A stretch of 54,443 bases of DNA from Adiantum capillus-veneris (lineage: Eukaryota > Streptophyta > Polypodiopsida > Polypodiales > Pteridaceae). Below are positions 21,477 to 32,292 of the stretch, in pieces. Positions within the stretch are counted from its first letter, which is position 1. Each line of letters opens with the position of its first letter. The position numbers were made by a program, and so were the translations under genes. A model generated the notes under the pieces. The model worked only from the letters and a program-made list of their open reading frames with translations, was not told the DNA's origin and ran no database searches. The stretch is from positions 1 to 54,443 of the forward strand of contig JABFUD020000231.1 of NCBI GenBank assembly GCA_014529385.2, written 5' to 3'.

Positions 21477-22290
21477 TTACCTCTCTCTTGAAATCATAGT
21501 TGTCCTCGACTATGAGGTAGAAGAGATAAAAGTCTTACTCATTCGTCTACGTTTCTTAGCAGATAGAGGATCCTTTTCACCTTGCGACACCATTCTAGAA
21601 TGAATGACTAGTCCATTTGGTTCTTGGGAGACGTAGCTGCGCAAGCACGTCTGCTCTTGAGTCCAAATCATACTCCCAAAGTAGAGTGACAAATTCTACT
21701 TGGTGTTTGAGTGACGTCGTAATCACAAACATGATTCTAAGCATGCATACTATTTAAATTTGTGCACAAAAGAGGATTAGTCTTATAACACAAAAACATT
21801 GTTCATTTAGAAAGCATTTACATTTAAATGCTTATCTAGTGCAGCATTGTAAGCATTGACAAGGTTCATACTATCCTTAAGCTGTATTCCTTGCATCCAT
21901 CTAGCATCTTGAAATTGATAATTTTAAACTTAATAAGATACCGTCATATAATCTTACCATGTGGTAGTACCTTGTCTTCATGCCGAAGGATAGCTTTGGG
22001 CACCTCTTCTTGGTCTTTGATTTCTAGAGGGTCTTCAATAATTGGTTCTATTGGTGGCTCTCCTTTGTAGGGCTTAAGTAGGCTCACATGAAAAGCATTG
22101 TGTATGAGCCAATGGTTGGCCAACTTGAGTTGATAAGTCATGTCATTGATTGGCTTCAAGGTTTGAAAAGGACCATAGTATCTTTTTGCTAATTTAGCAT
22201 ATTACTTTTGATGGCCCGTAGGATTTTTGCCCGTCGTTTGCCTCAATAAAGCCTTGGGAAACTTAAGTAAGACCCAATCATTTTCTTTGA
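21477..22290 (-). pseudogene. RE4 integrase C-terminus with chromodomain remnant
   Basis: The frame 22159-21944 reads MTYQLKLANHWLIHNAFH, SLLKPYKGE and ILRHEDKVL. It continues, after a frame change, into a RRYLIKFK block and an ARWMQG-like block near 21890-21930. This is a chromodomain of the type carried at the integrase C-terminus of chromoviruses, which guides insertion to particular chromatin. The RE7 copy at 41870-42020 shows the same domain more clearly. From about 21850 to 21477 there is only non-coding 3' end. Confidence 0.7.
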
Positions 22291-23010
22291 ATGTTAAGGT
22301 ACTTCTGTGCTTGTCAGCAACAGCTTTTTGCCTTTGTTGAGATATGGATATAGCCTCCTTGACCTTTTGAAAAGATTCTTGTAGGTCTTCTCATATACTT
22401 TAAGTAGCAAGGGACTTTTAGGTCTTCCCTCTATGATCTCAAAAGGTGCTTTTCCTGTAGTAGTATGGATAGTATTGTTATGCGCATACTCTACAAGGTG
22501 TAAGTACTTCTCCCATTGTGATCGTTGATCTACTTTTGTAACATGCGTCTTTAGTAGATCGAGTATCGTAAGATTCACTATCTCACTTTGGCCATCCGTT
22601 TGTGGGTGGTAGGCCGAAGAGAAATTCAATCTTGTACCTAGAATTTCAAAGAGACCTTTCCAAAAATTACTGGTCATTCTAGGATCTCTATCGGACACGA
22701 TGGATGTTGGTAATCCATGGTGTTTGAAAATCTGAGATATGAAGATGGTTGCCATTTGGTGTGCCTTAATAGTCTGTTTGACAGGAATAAAGCGTGCTTG
22801 CTTGCTAAACCTATCGACTATTGTCCATATTCCCGTATTCCCATGGATAGACTTGGGTAATCTAAAGATAAAATCCATGGATATACTCTCCCATAGTGAA
22901 TTAGGGATGGGCAATGGCTAGAGTAATCTAGGTTTCTTTCCTCTATCATACTTAGTCTTTTGGCATCCACACATTTTGAAGCATACTCTTGTATGTCCAC
23001 TTTCAAGTAG
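22290..23010 (-). pseudogene. RE4 integrase core
   Basis: The 206-codon frame 22914-22294 carries the DDE core: Asp in ESISMDFIFRLPKS, Asp in [11 protein letters not shown], and Glu in HPQTDGQSEIVN, with normal spacing. It also has the conserved WEKYLHLVEYAHNN and APFEIIEGRPKSP blocks. The zinc-finger Cys pair lies just upstream near 22960. The catalytic triad is intact within this frame, but upstream and downstream parts are out of frame. Confidence 0.85.
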
Positions 23011-24470
23011 GCCAATAGAAGTACGTCTCTACTCCTCGAAGAGTAGGTTGAATGCCTCTATGCCCCGCATAGAGAGGAGAATGGGATTCATACATGACTT
23101 TCTCATGAAGGCAGTGGGTAACACATAGCCTATTGCCATGGAGAAGATAACCATCTTGCAAGGTCAATGGTTCCTCTTTCTTCCCCAAAGCAAGGGCTGA
23201 CATTACATCCTTTAAAGTCAGGGTCTATAGCATACTCATCTATCATAGAAGATAGATAATTGTGAGTTGCTATAGACACCGCATTGACTTTTGGTCATCG
23301 TGGAAGTGCATCAGCCACTTGGTTGTGCTTACCAGCAATGTTAGCAATATGAAAATAAAATTGCGAAAGAAAATTTGCCCACCTCATTTGTTTGTCGAAA
23401 AGCTTGGTTTGCATCATGAAGTACTTGAGACTTTGGTGATCTATTTGTAAAATGAATGGAGTCCCCAATAAATAGTGCTTCCATGTGTCTAGGGCATGTA
23501 GAACAGCTCAAAGCTCTTTCTCATAAATGCCCAAGACCTGTTCATCCGTATTGAGCCTTCGGCTCTCATATGCTATGGCATATCCTTCTTGAAGCAAGAC
23601 TGCTCCAAGGCAATCACCACAAGCATCACATTGGACCTCAAATGGCTTTGAGAGATCCGGGAGCATGAGGACTGGTTGAGAGGTAAGCTTCTCTTTGAGT
23701 TTGTCAAAAGATTTTTTCTCCTTAGCAGTCCATGAATACTTAACGTTCTTCTTTGTCAAGTCATGTAATGGTCCTGCTATTTGAGAAAATTTTGCTATGA
23801 AGCATCTATAGTATGCACACATACCAATAAAGCTTCTTAGCTCATGTAGATTCCTTGGATTAAGCCATGCTTTTATTACCTCTAACTTTGATGGATACAT
23901 ACGGATACCATCTCGAGAGATAATATGACCTAGGTATTGAATCTCTTGAAGGAAAAATTCACTTTTCTTTTGGTTGAGAAAAAGCTTGTTCTCCCTCAAT
24001 GCTTGAAAAATCACTTGAAGATGTTGCTTGTGTTCCTCCAAGGACTTGGAGTAGATGATGATATCATCAAAGAACGCTCTAGTGAACTTGCGGTAGGGTC
24101 TAAACATTTTCTCCATCAAACTATTGAATGTGGCTAGTGCATTGGTCAAGCCAAAAGGCATGACTAGATATTCATCATAAAGACCAAACGTTGTACAAAA
24201 CGTGGTCTTTAGGATATCTTCATCCACTATCCTTATTTGATGATAGCCACTTTTTTTAATCAATCCTACTGAAGTAGGTAGAGCCTTGTAGCATATCAAA
24301 CAGATCTTCTACCTGAGGCACAAGAAATTTATTTTTGATAGTGATATGATTTAGTGCTCGATAGTCCACACACATACAATATGTAGCATCTTTCTTTTTC
24401 ATTAAAAGGACTGGAGAACAAAAGGGAGAAGAGCTAGGTCTCACCATCCCTTTGTCTACCAATTCTTATA
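23010..24470 (-). pseudogene. RE4 reverse transcriptase and RNase H
   Basis: Starts at VDKGMVRPSSSPFCSPVL (24462) and continues through MCVDYRALNHI to YFSRID, then a stop and a frame change near 24256. The 263-codon frame 24299-23508 has [17 protein letters not shown], the catalytic FFDD at 24063-24074, FLGHIISRDGI-type thumb, then RNase H with CDACGDCLGAVLLQ and YESRRLN. A stop near 23508 precedes the RNase H end (DHQSLKYFMMQ) and the HHCC finger (KVMYESHSPLYAGHRG, 23203-23003). Confidence 0.85.
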
Positions 24471-24474
24471 CTTG

Positions 24475-24913
24475 CCTCATGATCTAGTCTTGTTAAGTGT
24501 GGGAAACTCGATAAGGAGGCTTGTTAGGTGGTGAGCTTCCTGGTAGGAGCTCAATTCGATGGTCATCCCCTCGTTTTGGAGGTAAGTCCATAGGGATATC
24601 ATTGATGAAAACATCTTGGAATCCATTTAGAAAAGTAGACAAGTCTAACTCTTCTTGATTTCTACCATTTTCATTTGATAAACCATTAGCGTCATAGTGG
24701 ATTCTTTGAGAAAAATCATGTATGCAAAAATCAAGCTTTTCATTGACTTATCAAAAGTTGGTGAATTTACAAGTGGTATAGTACGATTAGACTCATCAGC
24801 ATCTATATACATGTTCTTTCCCCTGTAGGTGAAGTAGGTTTTCCTTTCAGGGAACTTCATGTTGGCAGTCATGCGATCAAACCATGGTGCCCTAGGATAG
24901 CATCCTCATGTTG
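24475..24913 (-). pseudogene. RE4 protease second half
   Basis: From the RE5 insertion point leftwards the - strand reads QHEDAILG, then (after a one-base loss) PWFDRM and TANMKFPERKTYFTYRG. It continues to a linker with KSMKSLIFAYMIFLKES and the LPPKRG block before RT. This is the second conserved retropepsin block and its downstream flank. The first half is at 32293-32480, on the far side of RE5. Confidence 0.75.
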
Positions 24914-24918
24914 GAGAG
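24914..24918. other. RE5 target-site duplication, left
   Basis: GAGAG directly left of the RE5 5' LTR, repeated at 32288-32292. Confidence 0.85.
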
Positions 24919-25698
24919 TGTTGACGGGCGAGCGTCAACGACATGGATTATGCTTCCATTGGTGTGTACACATATGTGTATGCATATATTTTTTGTATTT
25001 ACGGGATCCACAGTGGGTTCCAAGTTGTACATTGATGATTAGATGAGCCTAGATACCTGCACCATGTTATACATTTTTTGGCCGGCCGCCCATTTTTAAA
25101 AGCCCTTGTATATAAGTCAATTCACAAGATGTGAAAGGGCATTCTTAGAGAAGAGAGTGTGAGGGAGTGTGGAGAAGAAGAAGAGGAGTGGCTATGGAGC
25201 TTGGATCTTCCACATCATATGTAGTAGTCATTGGGATTAATGGAAGCTAAGTTCTCTCTACTTTCTCTTGTCTTTCAAGCTTATGTGTGTTAATGGTGTA
25301 TGATTAGTGTTAATCTTCTCTTCTCTCTCAAGTTTTTCCTCTTGTTTGAGCATTCTTGCTTCACATGTGTACTAGATTAGAGTGTGTGTACGTGGGCTGC
25401 ATACATTTCTCTCATTAGGCTTCCTTGTGTATGTGATTAGAGTGTGTGTGCTTGAGATTAGAGCAAAGGGATACACCATTGTCTGCATGATTAGAGAGTT
25501 AGAGTGTAGATTGAGAGTGTGTGTGCATAGATCTTGCTTCATCGGCTTTCCCTCTTCTCCTCTCTTGCTTTACCCCTCTTCCTAGAGTCCTCATTCCGTC
25601 ACATTAGGTGCATCCATGCCTCCATGCACTAGCCGGGTTCCGATCCACCGGATTGACATTATGTCGGTGGGTTGTGCACTGTGCTATGACCACCAACA
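24919..25698 (+). repeat. RE5 5' LTR (780 bp)
   Basis: Starts TGTTG and ends CAACA, a perfect 5-bp terminal inverted repeat. It holds several GATTAGAGTGTGTGT-type repeats at 25375-25520. It is 291 bp longer than the 3' LTR. Confidence 0.95.
25109..25115 (+). promoter_or_regulatory. TATA box in RE5 5' LTR
   Basis: CTTGTATATAAGTC about 190 bp into the LTR. The same site is kept in the 3' LTR near 31989. Confidence 0.5.
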
Positions 25699-25699
25699 T

Positions 25700-25717
25700 T
25701 GGCGCCGTTGCCGGGGA
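25700..25717 (+). other. RE5 primer-binding site, tRNA-Asp
   Basis: TGGCGCCGTTGCCGGGGA is the complement of the plant tRNA-Asp 3' end. It lies one base after the LTR and is intact. Confidence 0.9.
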
Positions 25718-26203
25718 TCGAGCGCCTAAGGTAGAGGATCACCTGTGTGATGGTTTGAGTTTCTAATTTTCATTAGGATTAAGTATTGGTGATGGTGAAT
25801 GGTTGATTTGTGATGAGATTTTGTTAAAAAAGTTGTGTGTAATTTTCATGTTTTCTCTTCATTTTCACTAATTGATCACTAATTTACTACTAATCCGCTA
25901 ACAATTGGAGTGTTTTACATATTTATGTGCCTAATTAGAGGCTTGTGCATCACTCTTACAGGTTGAAATTTCATCAATTTTGCATGATTTGAGTGATTAG
26001 AAAGTGTGTAATTATGTGTGATTTATGCTAGTTTTGATGTCTAATTACTCACTAATCTTGTGTGTTTTTGGTGCTACACATGAATGAATCTCTAATTGGA
26101 TGTTTTGCCTTCATGATTATGTGTTTGATTTGAAGAAAAATTATGCTACACATGATGCTTTGTGATTGGTGCTTGTAGGTGGAGATGCGGTGAAGCGGTT
26201 GCT

Positions 26204-26229
26204 TACACACACACACACACACACACACG
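26204..26229. repeat. (AC)n microsatellite
   Basis: About 13 AC units in the RE5 leader. Confidence 0.9.
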
Positions 26230-26786
26230 TGTGTAATCGTCAATTGGAGTGGAGAAATCGACGTGATTCTTGTTGTAATGTGAGTGCATTAACCCACTTT
26301 AAAATCTGAAATTAAAGTGTAGGTTTGAGAATTGATTAGGTGCACTTAATCAGTGCAAATCTATGTGCACTAGTGTATGCCAACGTGAGGGCAAATGTGT
26401 ACAAATTGGTGCTTGTTTTTTGGCAATTTTGATGTAATGTGTTTGATGCAAAACCATTGATTGATTATGGTCATTATGTTTATATGGTTTATGGTTTTTG
26501 ATTGCCAATTTTGCACCGAACTGCTATCCAAATTTCGGTAGAATTGTGTGTGATTAATTGGTGCATTTTAGACTTAATTGTGCTTGTGTATACACACATA
26601 ATTAAACTAATTGCAAGTGACAAAGTGGAGTGTTTATGATTGTATTGTGATGTTGGATTAGTGGTAAACAAGTGTATACGTAGAAATTTTCTAATTGAAC
26701 CACCAATTGCGCTAATTTTTGGGTCAAAAATAGACAAAAAAGAGGTTAAAACGGGTCTTGGTTTGATTGGCAATTGATGTGTTAAA

Positions 26787-26834
26787 CACACACACACACA
26801 CACACACATACACCCCTCTTCATTTTTATTACTT

Positions 26835-26927
<93 letters not shown>
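26787..26927. repeat. Compound microsatellite (CA)n-(CT)n-(CA)n
   Basis: CA run 26787-26809, CT run about 26839-26880, CA run about 26886-26926, in the RE5 leader. Confidence 0.9.
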
Positions 26928-26929
<2 letters not shown>

Positions 26930-27198
26930 CAAAAAAAAGAAAAAGAAAACGTATACACAAAAATCGCCCCCCTTTAAATATTCCTTGATTTTCTCTTTGT
27001 TTCTTTCACTCACACACACCACTCATACACACACAAAAGATCCCCCACTTAAATATACCTTGACTTTCTCTCTTTGTCTCTTTCCCTTAATCACTTCTTG
27101 ATTTTCTCCTTTTGTCTCTTTGCCCTCTTTCACTCACCCACACAAAAGATCTCCATTAAACACTCCCTTGATTTTCTCTTTGTCTCTTTCTCTCACTC

Positions 27199-27204
<6 letters not shown>

Positions 27205-27256
<52 letters not shown>

Positions 27257-27300
27257 AAAAAAAAAAAAACTTCAAAAAAAAAAAAACGATTTTTTTTTTT
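27205..27300. repeat. (CA)n followed by A and T runs
   Basis: About 25 CA units to 27254, then A-rich and T-rich homopolymer blocks. Confidence 0.9.
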
Positions 27301-27496
27301 CTTTCTTTCATTGCTTCTCACACATATTCCACACGCATCACATGCCCCACATACTCGACGCTCGCGTGCATGTACACACGATTAGACACATTTAGAGCAG
27401 ATACGTCCGAGAGTTAGGTTTTGCCAGATTTGAGTCCGATTGTACGCATAAACCTCGATATAGTGCAGATTTTTATTTTAGTCTACATTCGACGAG

Positions 27497-27853
27497 TTGA
27501 CAAGGTTTAGAGGCCTATCACACGCCGAGAGTGCACATATGATGGCCATGACCACTTCGTGCTCTGAGTACACATTGCTCACACTTGTTGTAGGCAAGCA
27601 CAGAGGCCGGCCCTTTTACACGGACACATATGGACATTTCTTTGTCCAGTGTCGCGTCTCCTTTGGCCCCACACAGACCCTCCAGATGGTGCGAGTCCTT
27701 CCCAACGACACGCGGGATGGCACATTTAGAGATGACTATCACGCCACGTATGTGGTCGACCATTTGATTATGCTAGAGGAGATAGAGCTAGTACACGCAG
27801 ATGATTGCCTTGAGGCCTTCGACCATCCCGTGCAGGTTACATTACGGTGGTAG
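27497..27853 (+). CDS. RE5 ORF a: unknown protein, first copy of repeated domain
   Basis: A 118-codon frame with no family I recognise. It follows the leader directly, and its codon use is unlike the AT-rich flanks. It holds two of the short Tyr/Asp motifs: GRPFYTDTYGHFFVQ (residues 37-51) and DGTFRDDYHATYVVD (74-88), then EEIELVHADD (94-103). The segment VVGKHRGRPFYTDTYGHFFV matches VVGRSPREVAYYVDTYDHPF in ORF b, and the order of motifs is the same, so the two are duplicates. The ATG is the first in the frame; an upstream start in another frame is possible. A stop at 27851 separates it from ORF b, perhaps by mutation. It could be a divergent Gag. Confidence 0.55.
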   Translation: MTRFRGLSHAESAHMMAMTTSCSEYTLLTLVVGKHRGRPFYTDTYGHFFVQCRVSFGPTQTLQMVRVLPNDTRDGTFRDDYHATYVVDHLIMLEEIELVHADDCLEAFDHPVQVTLRW

Positions 27854-27939
27854 GTCCTCGAGTGATCTATATAGATAGTGCTTAGCGCATATATCGATTA
27901 GAGTGTCACACTTCTAGTAGACGCCTATCCACAGATGTT

Positions 27940-29184
27940 GTGACACTAGTTGGCGAGCCTAAAGACAGATGCTACATGAACACCACAGGCACTGAGCTTT
28001 ACTTTTTGACTTGTGGATTGCCGTACGATCCTCGACCGACCCAGTGCCCTACTTCGAGTAGGAGTGCCTCACCTCCTTTAGACACAGTGCCACCACTCAC
28101 ATCACTCAGGAAACCACCGCCAGGATTCTCCTCACCTAGACTTGATTTGCCGCCAAGCTTTTCAAGCTATCACGAGTCTAGAGCGATGTACACAGCGATT
28201 GCTAGCACTTTGCGTACCACTCAGAGTGAGCCACGGATAGAGACCCAAAGCCTTCGAGACACGTACTTTAGAGAGTCTCAACCTCGACACCTTGCACCAT
28301 CTAGAGACCCATGCCAGCCTTTGATGACACAGATTAGAGAGCATACGAGAGAGTCTATGACGACCACATCACCCCAGTTGAGAGCACCAGAGGTAGGGCC
28401 CGGTAGATCACCCATTGTAGATATGAGTGCCCCTAGACCACTGACCCCCACCCTTCAGACACTGTCCGAGACCAGAGAGACTAGGGATATCATGAGAGAT
28501 ATAGATGGTCAAATCTTGCATGTAGTAGGCCGATCTCCACGAGAGGTTGCATATTATGTTGACACTTATGATCACCCCTTTGTGAGGCTAGCCACCCCGC
28601 AGTGCATGATGTCTACACCTAGTAGGCAGATTGTGAGAGCCTATCCACAGGCCGATAGAGCAGTTTTTATTGATGAGCTCGGAGAGCAGTATCTCTTGAT
28701 TGAGACCCTTGATTTTGATGACATTGAGCGAGCACACCTAGATGACAGCCTAGACACACAGACACATCCTAGGCTAGTGGAGCTTCAGAGAGTTGAGCAG
28801 ACTGTGACCTATCTAGATGAGCTTGGTCGTAGGTATAGACGCCTAATGAGTGGTGGATCCAGAGATCCTTCAGCCCGCCTTCTTGCATATTTGATAGGAG
28901 ATCCATGTGAGCGAGTTTATAGGGATGTCGATCATGCAGTATATGTTTTGACTATAGGTCTACCCTACTACCCTCGACTTAGACATGATGATTTATGTTT
29001 ACCCACGACGACCATGCTAGCCCCAAAGCTATCGAGAGCTCCGAGTCCTCGAGAGACACCACTAGAGAGATCACCTCCTAGGCTTCTTTTGTCACGTCGT
29101 ATTCTACCACCTTGGGAGATGCCATATGAGGATGATAGTGTGCCACGAGAGATAGCTCCAGCACCTAGCCTGCCACACAGGTAG
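27940..29184 (+). CDS. RE5 ORF b: unknown 414-residue protein with repeated motifs
   Basis: The longest clean frame in the window outside known pol/gag or LINE sequence. Residues 1-33 (LVGEPKDRCY, YFLTCGLPYDPRP) continue the first domain copy begun in ORF a. Residues 35-190 are Pro/Ser/Thr/Arg-rich and probably disordered. Residues 191-347 are the second full copy: VVGRSPREVAYYVDTYDHPF (195-214), DRAVFIDELGEQYLL (239-253), EQTVTYLDELGRRYR (286-300), CERVYRDVDHAVYVLT (323-338), then GLPYYPRL. The repeating pattern (aromatic-x-Asp, about five residues, then aromatic-hydrophobic) resembles a series of beta-hairpins. There is no zinc knuckle, protease or polymerase motif. The function is not known; a structural, Gag-like role is a guess from position only. 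Confidence 0.65.
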   Translation: MTLVGEPKDRCYMNTTGTELYFLTCGLPYDPRPTQCPTSSRSASPPLDTVPPLTSLRKPPPGFSSPRLDLPPSFSSYHESRAMYTAIASTLRTTQSEPRIETQSLRDTYFRESQPRHLAPSRDPCQPLMTQIREHTRESMTTTSPQLRAPEVGPGRSPIVDMSAPRPLTPTLQTLSETRETRDIMRDIDGQILHVVGRSPREVAYYVDTYDHPFVRLATPQCMMSTPSRQIVRAYPQADRAVFIDELGEQYLLIETLDFDDIERAHLDDSLDTQTHPRLVELQRVEQTVTYLDELGRRYRRLMSGGSRDPSARLLAYLIGDPCERVYRDVDHAVYVLTIGLPYYPRLRHDDLCLPTTTMLAPKLSRAPSPRETPLERSPPRLLLSRRILPPWEMPYEDDSVPREIAPAPSLPHR

Positions 29185-30480
29185 AGCCCCTGAGACTAGA
29201 GCCCAGTCAGAGTATTGTTAGGGAGTCTACACCACCTACCACACTTATCCACGAGACTTCCAACACACAGCGAGAGATCTCACAGAGTCATAGAGTGAGT
29301 GACTCCGATGGCTTTGTTATAGATGAGACCACTCCACAGATTCTAGTTGCCCTTGAGCATCCTTGTTTAGATCTGCCAACCTCACAGAGGTCCTTAGAGA
29401 TAGCTGTCGAGCTAGAGCCATCTACAAGAGTAGATCCGCCTATGAGAGAAGATGCAGAGCCGACAACATCGCTATCCCACTCTTTTAGCTTGCATAGCGG
29501 TGTCATAGCTAGTGAGTCACAGAGAGAGCAGCCACCACATATATGCCCTAGTGCCATCTACGAGTGCCGATTCATGATCAGATCACCCAATTGAGCGAAG
29601 ACCAGCCACGAGCCGTAATTTTCTAGATCAGGTTCCTAGAGACCACATTACTGACACCACAGAGATAGAGGTTACACCACAGATACATGGACGTACACGG
29701 ACTAGAGTGACCTCTACTGACACCCTATGTAGGGATACGATAGTGCCTGCTCGATTTGTTTGGAGACCACGTACACAGGCATCTCAGCCATGTGTAGAGC
29801 CTTCTCTAGGCAGAGGCTCTGCGACGATGAGTAGTGCCACTGAGGAGCGACACATGATAGATCAGGCACGTAGCTCTCCATGTAGAGCTTCCAGGACAAC
29901 CCAACAGGTATTTGTTCCCCGTGATGAGATACATGCTAGATTTTTACCTTGTGATGACACGATCATATTTCTAAGGAGCCATATGACCGACGACGGACTT
30001 TCACATGGTTGGCTCACATCTAGACGGTCACTTGAGGCACATGATTACTTTGAGGGACAAAGACATGTTTGGGTACCTAAGCCACGATCGATAGCACACC
30101 TAGCACATACAAGATCATACCCTACAACGAGACCTCCATGAGCCAGATGTCGAGAGATGAGACTACCCCTAGAGAGGTCGGTACCTTCACAACAGATAGT
30201 ATGTCCTAGAGCTAGATGCACACGTAGACATGCTAGGAGAGCTCAGACTGACATCCCTACGAGAGTGCGAGCATTACAGATTTGGCTACCGAAGAGCCTT
30301 CCACAGACTATTGGAGTAGAGGTTGATGCCCCCCCTACGCCCATTCCTTGTGCTGTTGAGCAGACTTTACATATGGATCTAGGTGTTAGCTAGCCCTTGA
30401 CTATTAGAGATCGAGCTAAGAGATTGCAGATCATGCTTCATGGTGAGAGCTCTCTCTTGACTCCTAGTTGCACGAGATTT
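29185..30480 (+). pseudogene. RE5 downstream coding remnants
   Basis: Open stretches at 29295-29594 (99 codons), 29707-30141 (144) and 30157-30393 (78) follow ORF b, separated by short gaps with frame changes. All are Arg/Pro/Ser/Thr-rich, like the linker in ORF b (for example VPARFVWRPRTQ, RSLEAHDYFEGQRHVWVP). They end near 30480 after LTIRDRAKRLQIMLHG, a basic segment. The best reading is one originally longer protein now broken by indels. No domain is recognised. Confidence 0.45.
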
Positions 30481-31786
30481 GAGATTTGTACACATTGATA
30501 TGTGCACTAGATTTATGTGCATATACCAGAGGCACTTTTTTCTCTTTTGGGTTTTTTCCCTTTGGATATCCAGGTTTTAGACCCTAGCTTAGATGTTCTA
30601 TTTTATTATTCTATTACTTTTGGTATTTTATCTTGCTGCTGACATACCTCTTGGAGGTACAGTGCTTTTGTTGATCTTTTGATGTAGCACGTAGACAGAC
30701 ATTAGCTTGCCCATGGAGATTGGACGACCATGTAGACATGATGTATCTCCAGACACGAGGAGCTTCCATGACATCGACCTCTTCATCGAGCCCATGCACA
30801 GGTGTACTCCTTCCTATGCTTTATGGTTTTGTACATTTATATTTGTTGATTGTGGCTTCTTCTTGGTTTGATTAAGTGCATTTAATTATGTTTTGTTATC
30901 TGCCATTAAAGATGTATAAACTTGTCCTTTCTTTAGTTAATTGATTTAGAGTTTAGTTTTATTGATGAGCCTTGAGGTTAGGAGGCCGTGACTTTAGGTT
31001 AACGCATTTACTTGACTACTAGTCCTAGTTGGTAAAATTATTTGAGTGTTTGAAACCTTAGGAGTGTTTTAAGCATAGAGAGGCTTTCTCACCCAAACAA
31101 CCAAGAAAACTAGTGAAAATACAAAGGAAATGGAAGAAAAACAAAAGTGCCACAAGTGTAAAAGCTTAAGCTGGAAGAGAAATTCTGGCTTGATTTGGTA
31201 CTTCATGCACATGTATTGCCTATGGTACTAGAGCCCTAGAGGTTCCCAGTGTGGGTGCTTTTCTGTGAGAAGCAAAAAGCCCCGGGTATACAAATAAGCA
31301 CACACGTCAAATGATTTTGCAAAATGTGAAAAATAACAAATGAAAAGCAAGAAATGAAATGAGAAAGACTTCCATTGAGCTTCAAGTAAGAAAAATTCAA
31401 GCTTTTGTTTCGAGTTGTGAGAGTTAGTTAGCTAATCTATGACAGACATAATTAGGGAATCTTGCATTGGGATAAATTTACTAACTTAGCTAGTACTAGA
31501 GTAAATGTTTTAACCCTTAGTCGTAGCTAACTAATTGATAGACTCATTCATAAGCTTAAAACTCTTGATTGATTAATTTCAACAAGTGCAATTTATTTTT
31601 TCTTAATGGCAGTGTAACATTTCATAATTCTTTGAATTTACTCATTACTACATGTGCTTTGCCTTTTCCTTATGCCTTATCACCATATATTTGAGCTTGC
31701 TACCTCATCCACCTTTTTCTTTTTGCAGGCACATTCTTTCTCAAGCATCTACCATGACATGGCTTTGTCATGGACGACAAAGCTTT
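30481..31786 (+). other. RE5 3' non-coding region
   Basis: About 1.3 kb, AT-rich, without a convincing frame on either strand. It is a normal place for a 3' untranslated region; long ones are known in Athila-like elements. Confidence 0.6.
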
Positions 31787-31798
31787 GGAAGGGGAGAG
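31787..31798 (+). other. RE5 polypurine tract
   Basis: GGAAGGGGAGAG lies immediately before the 3' LTR, as needed for plus-strand priming. Confidence 0.85.
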
Positions 31799-32287
31799 TG
31801 TTGACGGGCGAGCGTCAATGACATGCATTATGCTTCCATTGGTGTGTACACATATGTGTATGCATATATTTTTTGTATTTACGGGATCCACAGTGGGTTC
31901 CAAGTTGTACATTGATGATTAGATGAGCCTAGATACCTGCAGTATGTTATACATTTTTTGGCCGGCCACCCATTTTTAAAAGACCTTGTATATAAGTCAA
32001 TTCACAAGATGTGAAAGGGCATTCTTAAAGAAGAGAGTGTGAGGGAGTGTGGAGAAGAAGAAGAGGAGTGGCTATGGAGCTTGGATCTTCCACATCATAT
32101 GTAGTAGTCATTGGGATTAATGGAAGCTAAGTTCTCTCTACTTTCTCTTGTCTTTCAAGATTATGTGTGTTAATGGTGTATGACTAGTGTTAATCTTCTC
32201 TTCTCTCTCAAGTTTTCCCTCTTGTTTGAGCATTCTTGCTTCACATGTGTGCTAGATGGGTTGTGCGCTGTGCTATGACCACCAACA
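31799..32287 (+). repeat. RE5 3' LTR (489 bp, internal deletion)
   Basis: Matches the 5' LTR from its start through CTAGAT (25377) and again from GGGTTGTG (25669) to the end. It lacks the 291 bp between. About 12 base differences are seen. RE9's LTR keeps sequence like the missing part, so this is a deletion here rather than an insertion in the 5' LTR. Confidence 0.9.
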
Positions 32288-32292
32288 GAGAG
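32288..32292. other. RE5 target-site duplication, right
   Basis: GAGAG, identical to 24914-24918. Confidence 0.85.

Larger units (their letters stand above)
25718..27490 (+). other. RE5 leader, AT-rich, with microsatellites
   Basis: No domain-like frame. AT-rich sequence with many GTGTG and CTAAT words, then a pyrimidine and CA-rich part. The two 90-100-codon frames at 27074-27395 are translations of CA/CT repeats. RE9's leader (51863-52400) has similar words, for example a TGTAATGTGAGTGCA-like site. Confidence 0.6.
24919..32287 (+). mobile_element. RE5: complete LTR element with unrecognised coding region
   Basis: Both LTRs begin TGTTGACGGGCGAGCGTCAA and end GACCACCAACA. A tRNA-Asp PBS follows the 5' LTR, a polypurine tract precedes the 3' LTR, and GAGAG flanks both sides. 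The internal 6.1 kb contains no RT, integrase, protease or CCHC knuckle that I can find on either strand. It is therefore non-autonomous and must be moved by enzymes from another element. The LTRs show about 12 differences over about 490 shared bases, so the insertion is fairly recent. RE9 at the right end of the window is an older relative. Confidence 0.9.

Noticed and set aside
27074-27395. Frames of 103 and 91 codons in RE5
   Set aside because: Both run through the (CA)n and A/T runs of the leader. No domain, and the two overlap in different frames.
32170-32290. C-terminal 40 residues of the RE4 gag/protease frame
   Set aside because: They read into the RE5 LTR and are not part of the RE4 protein.
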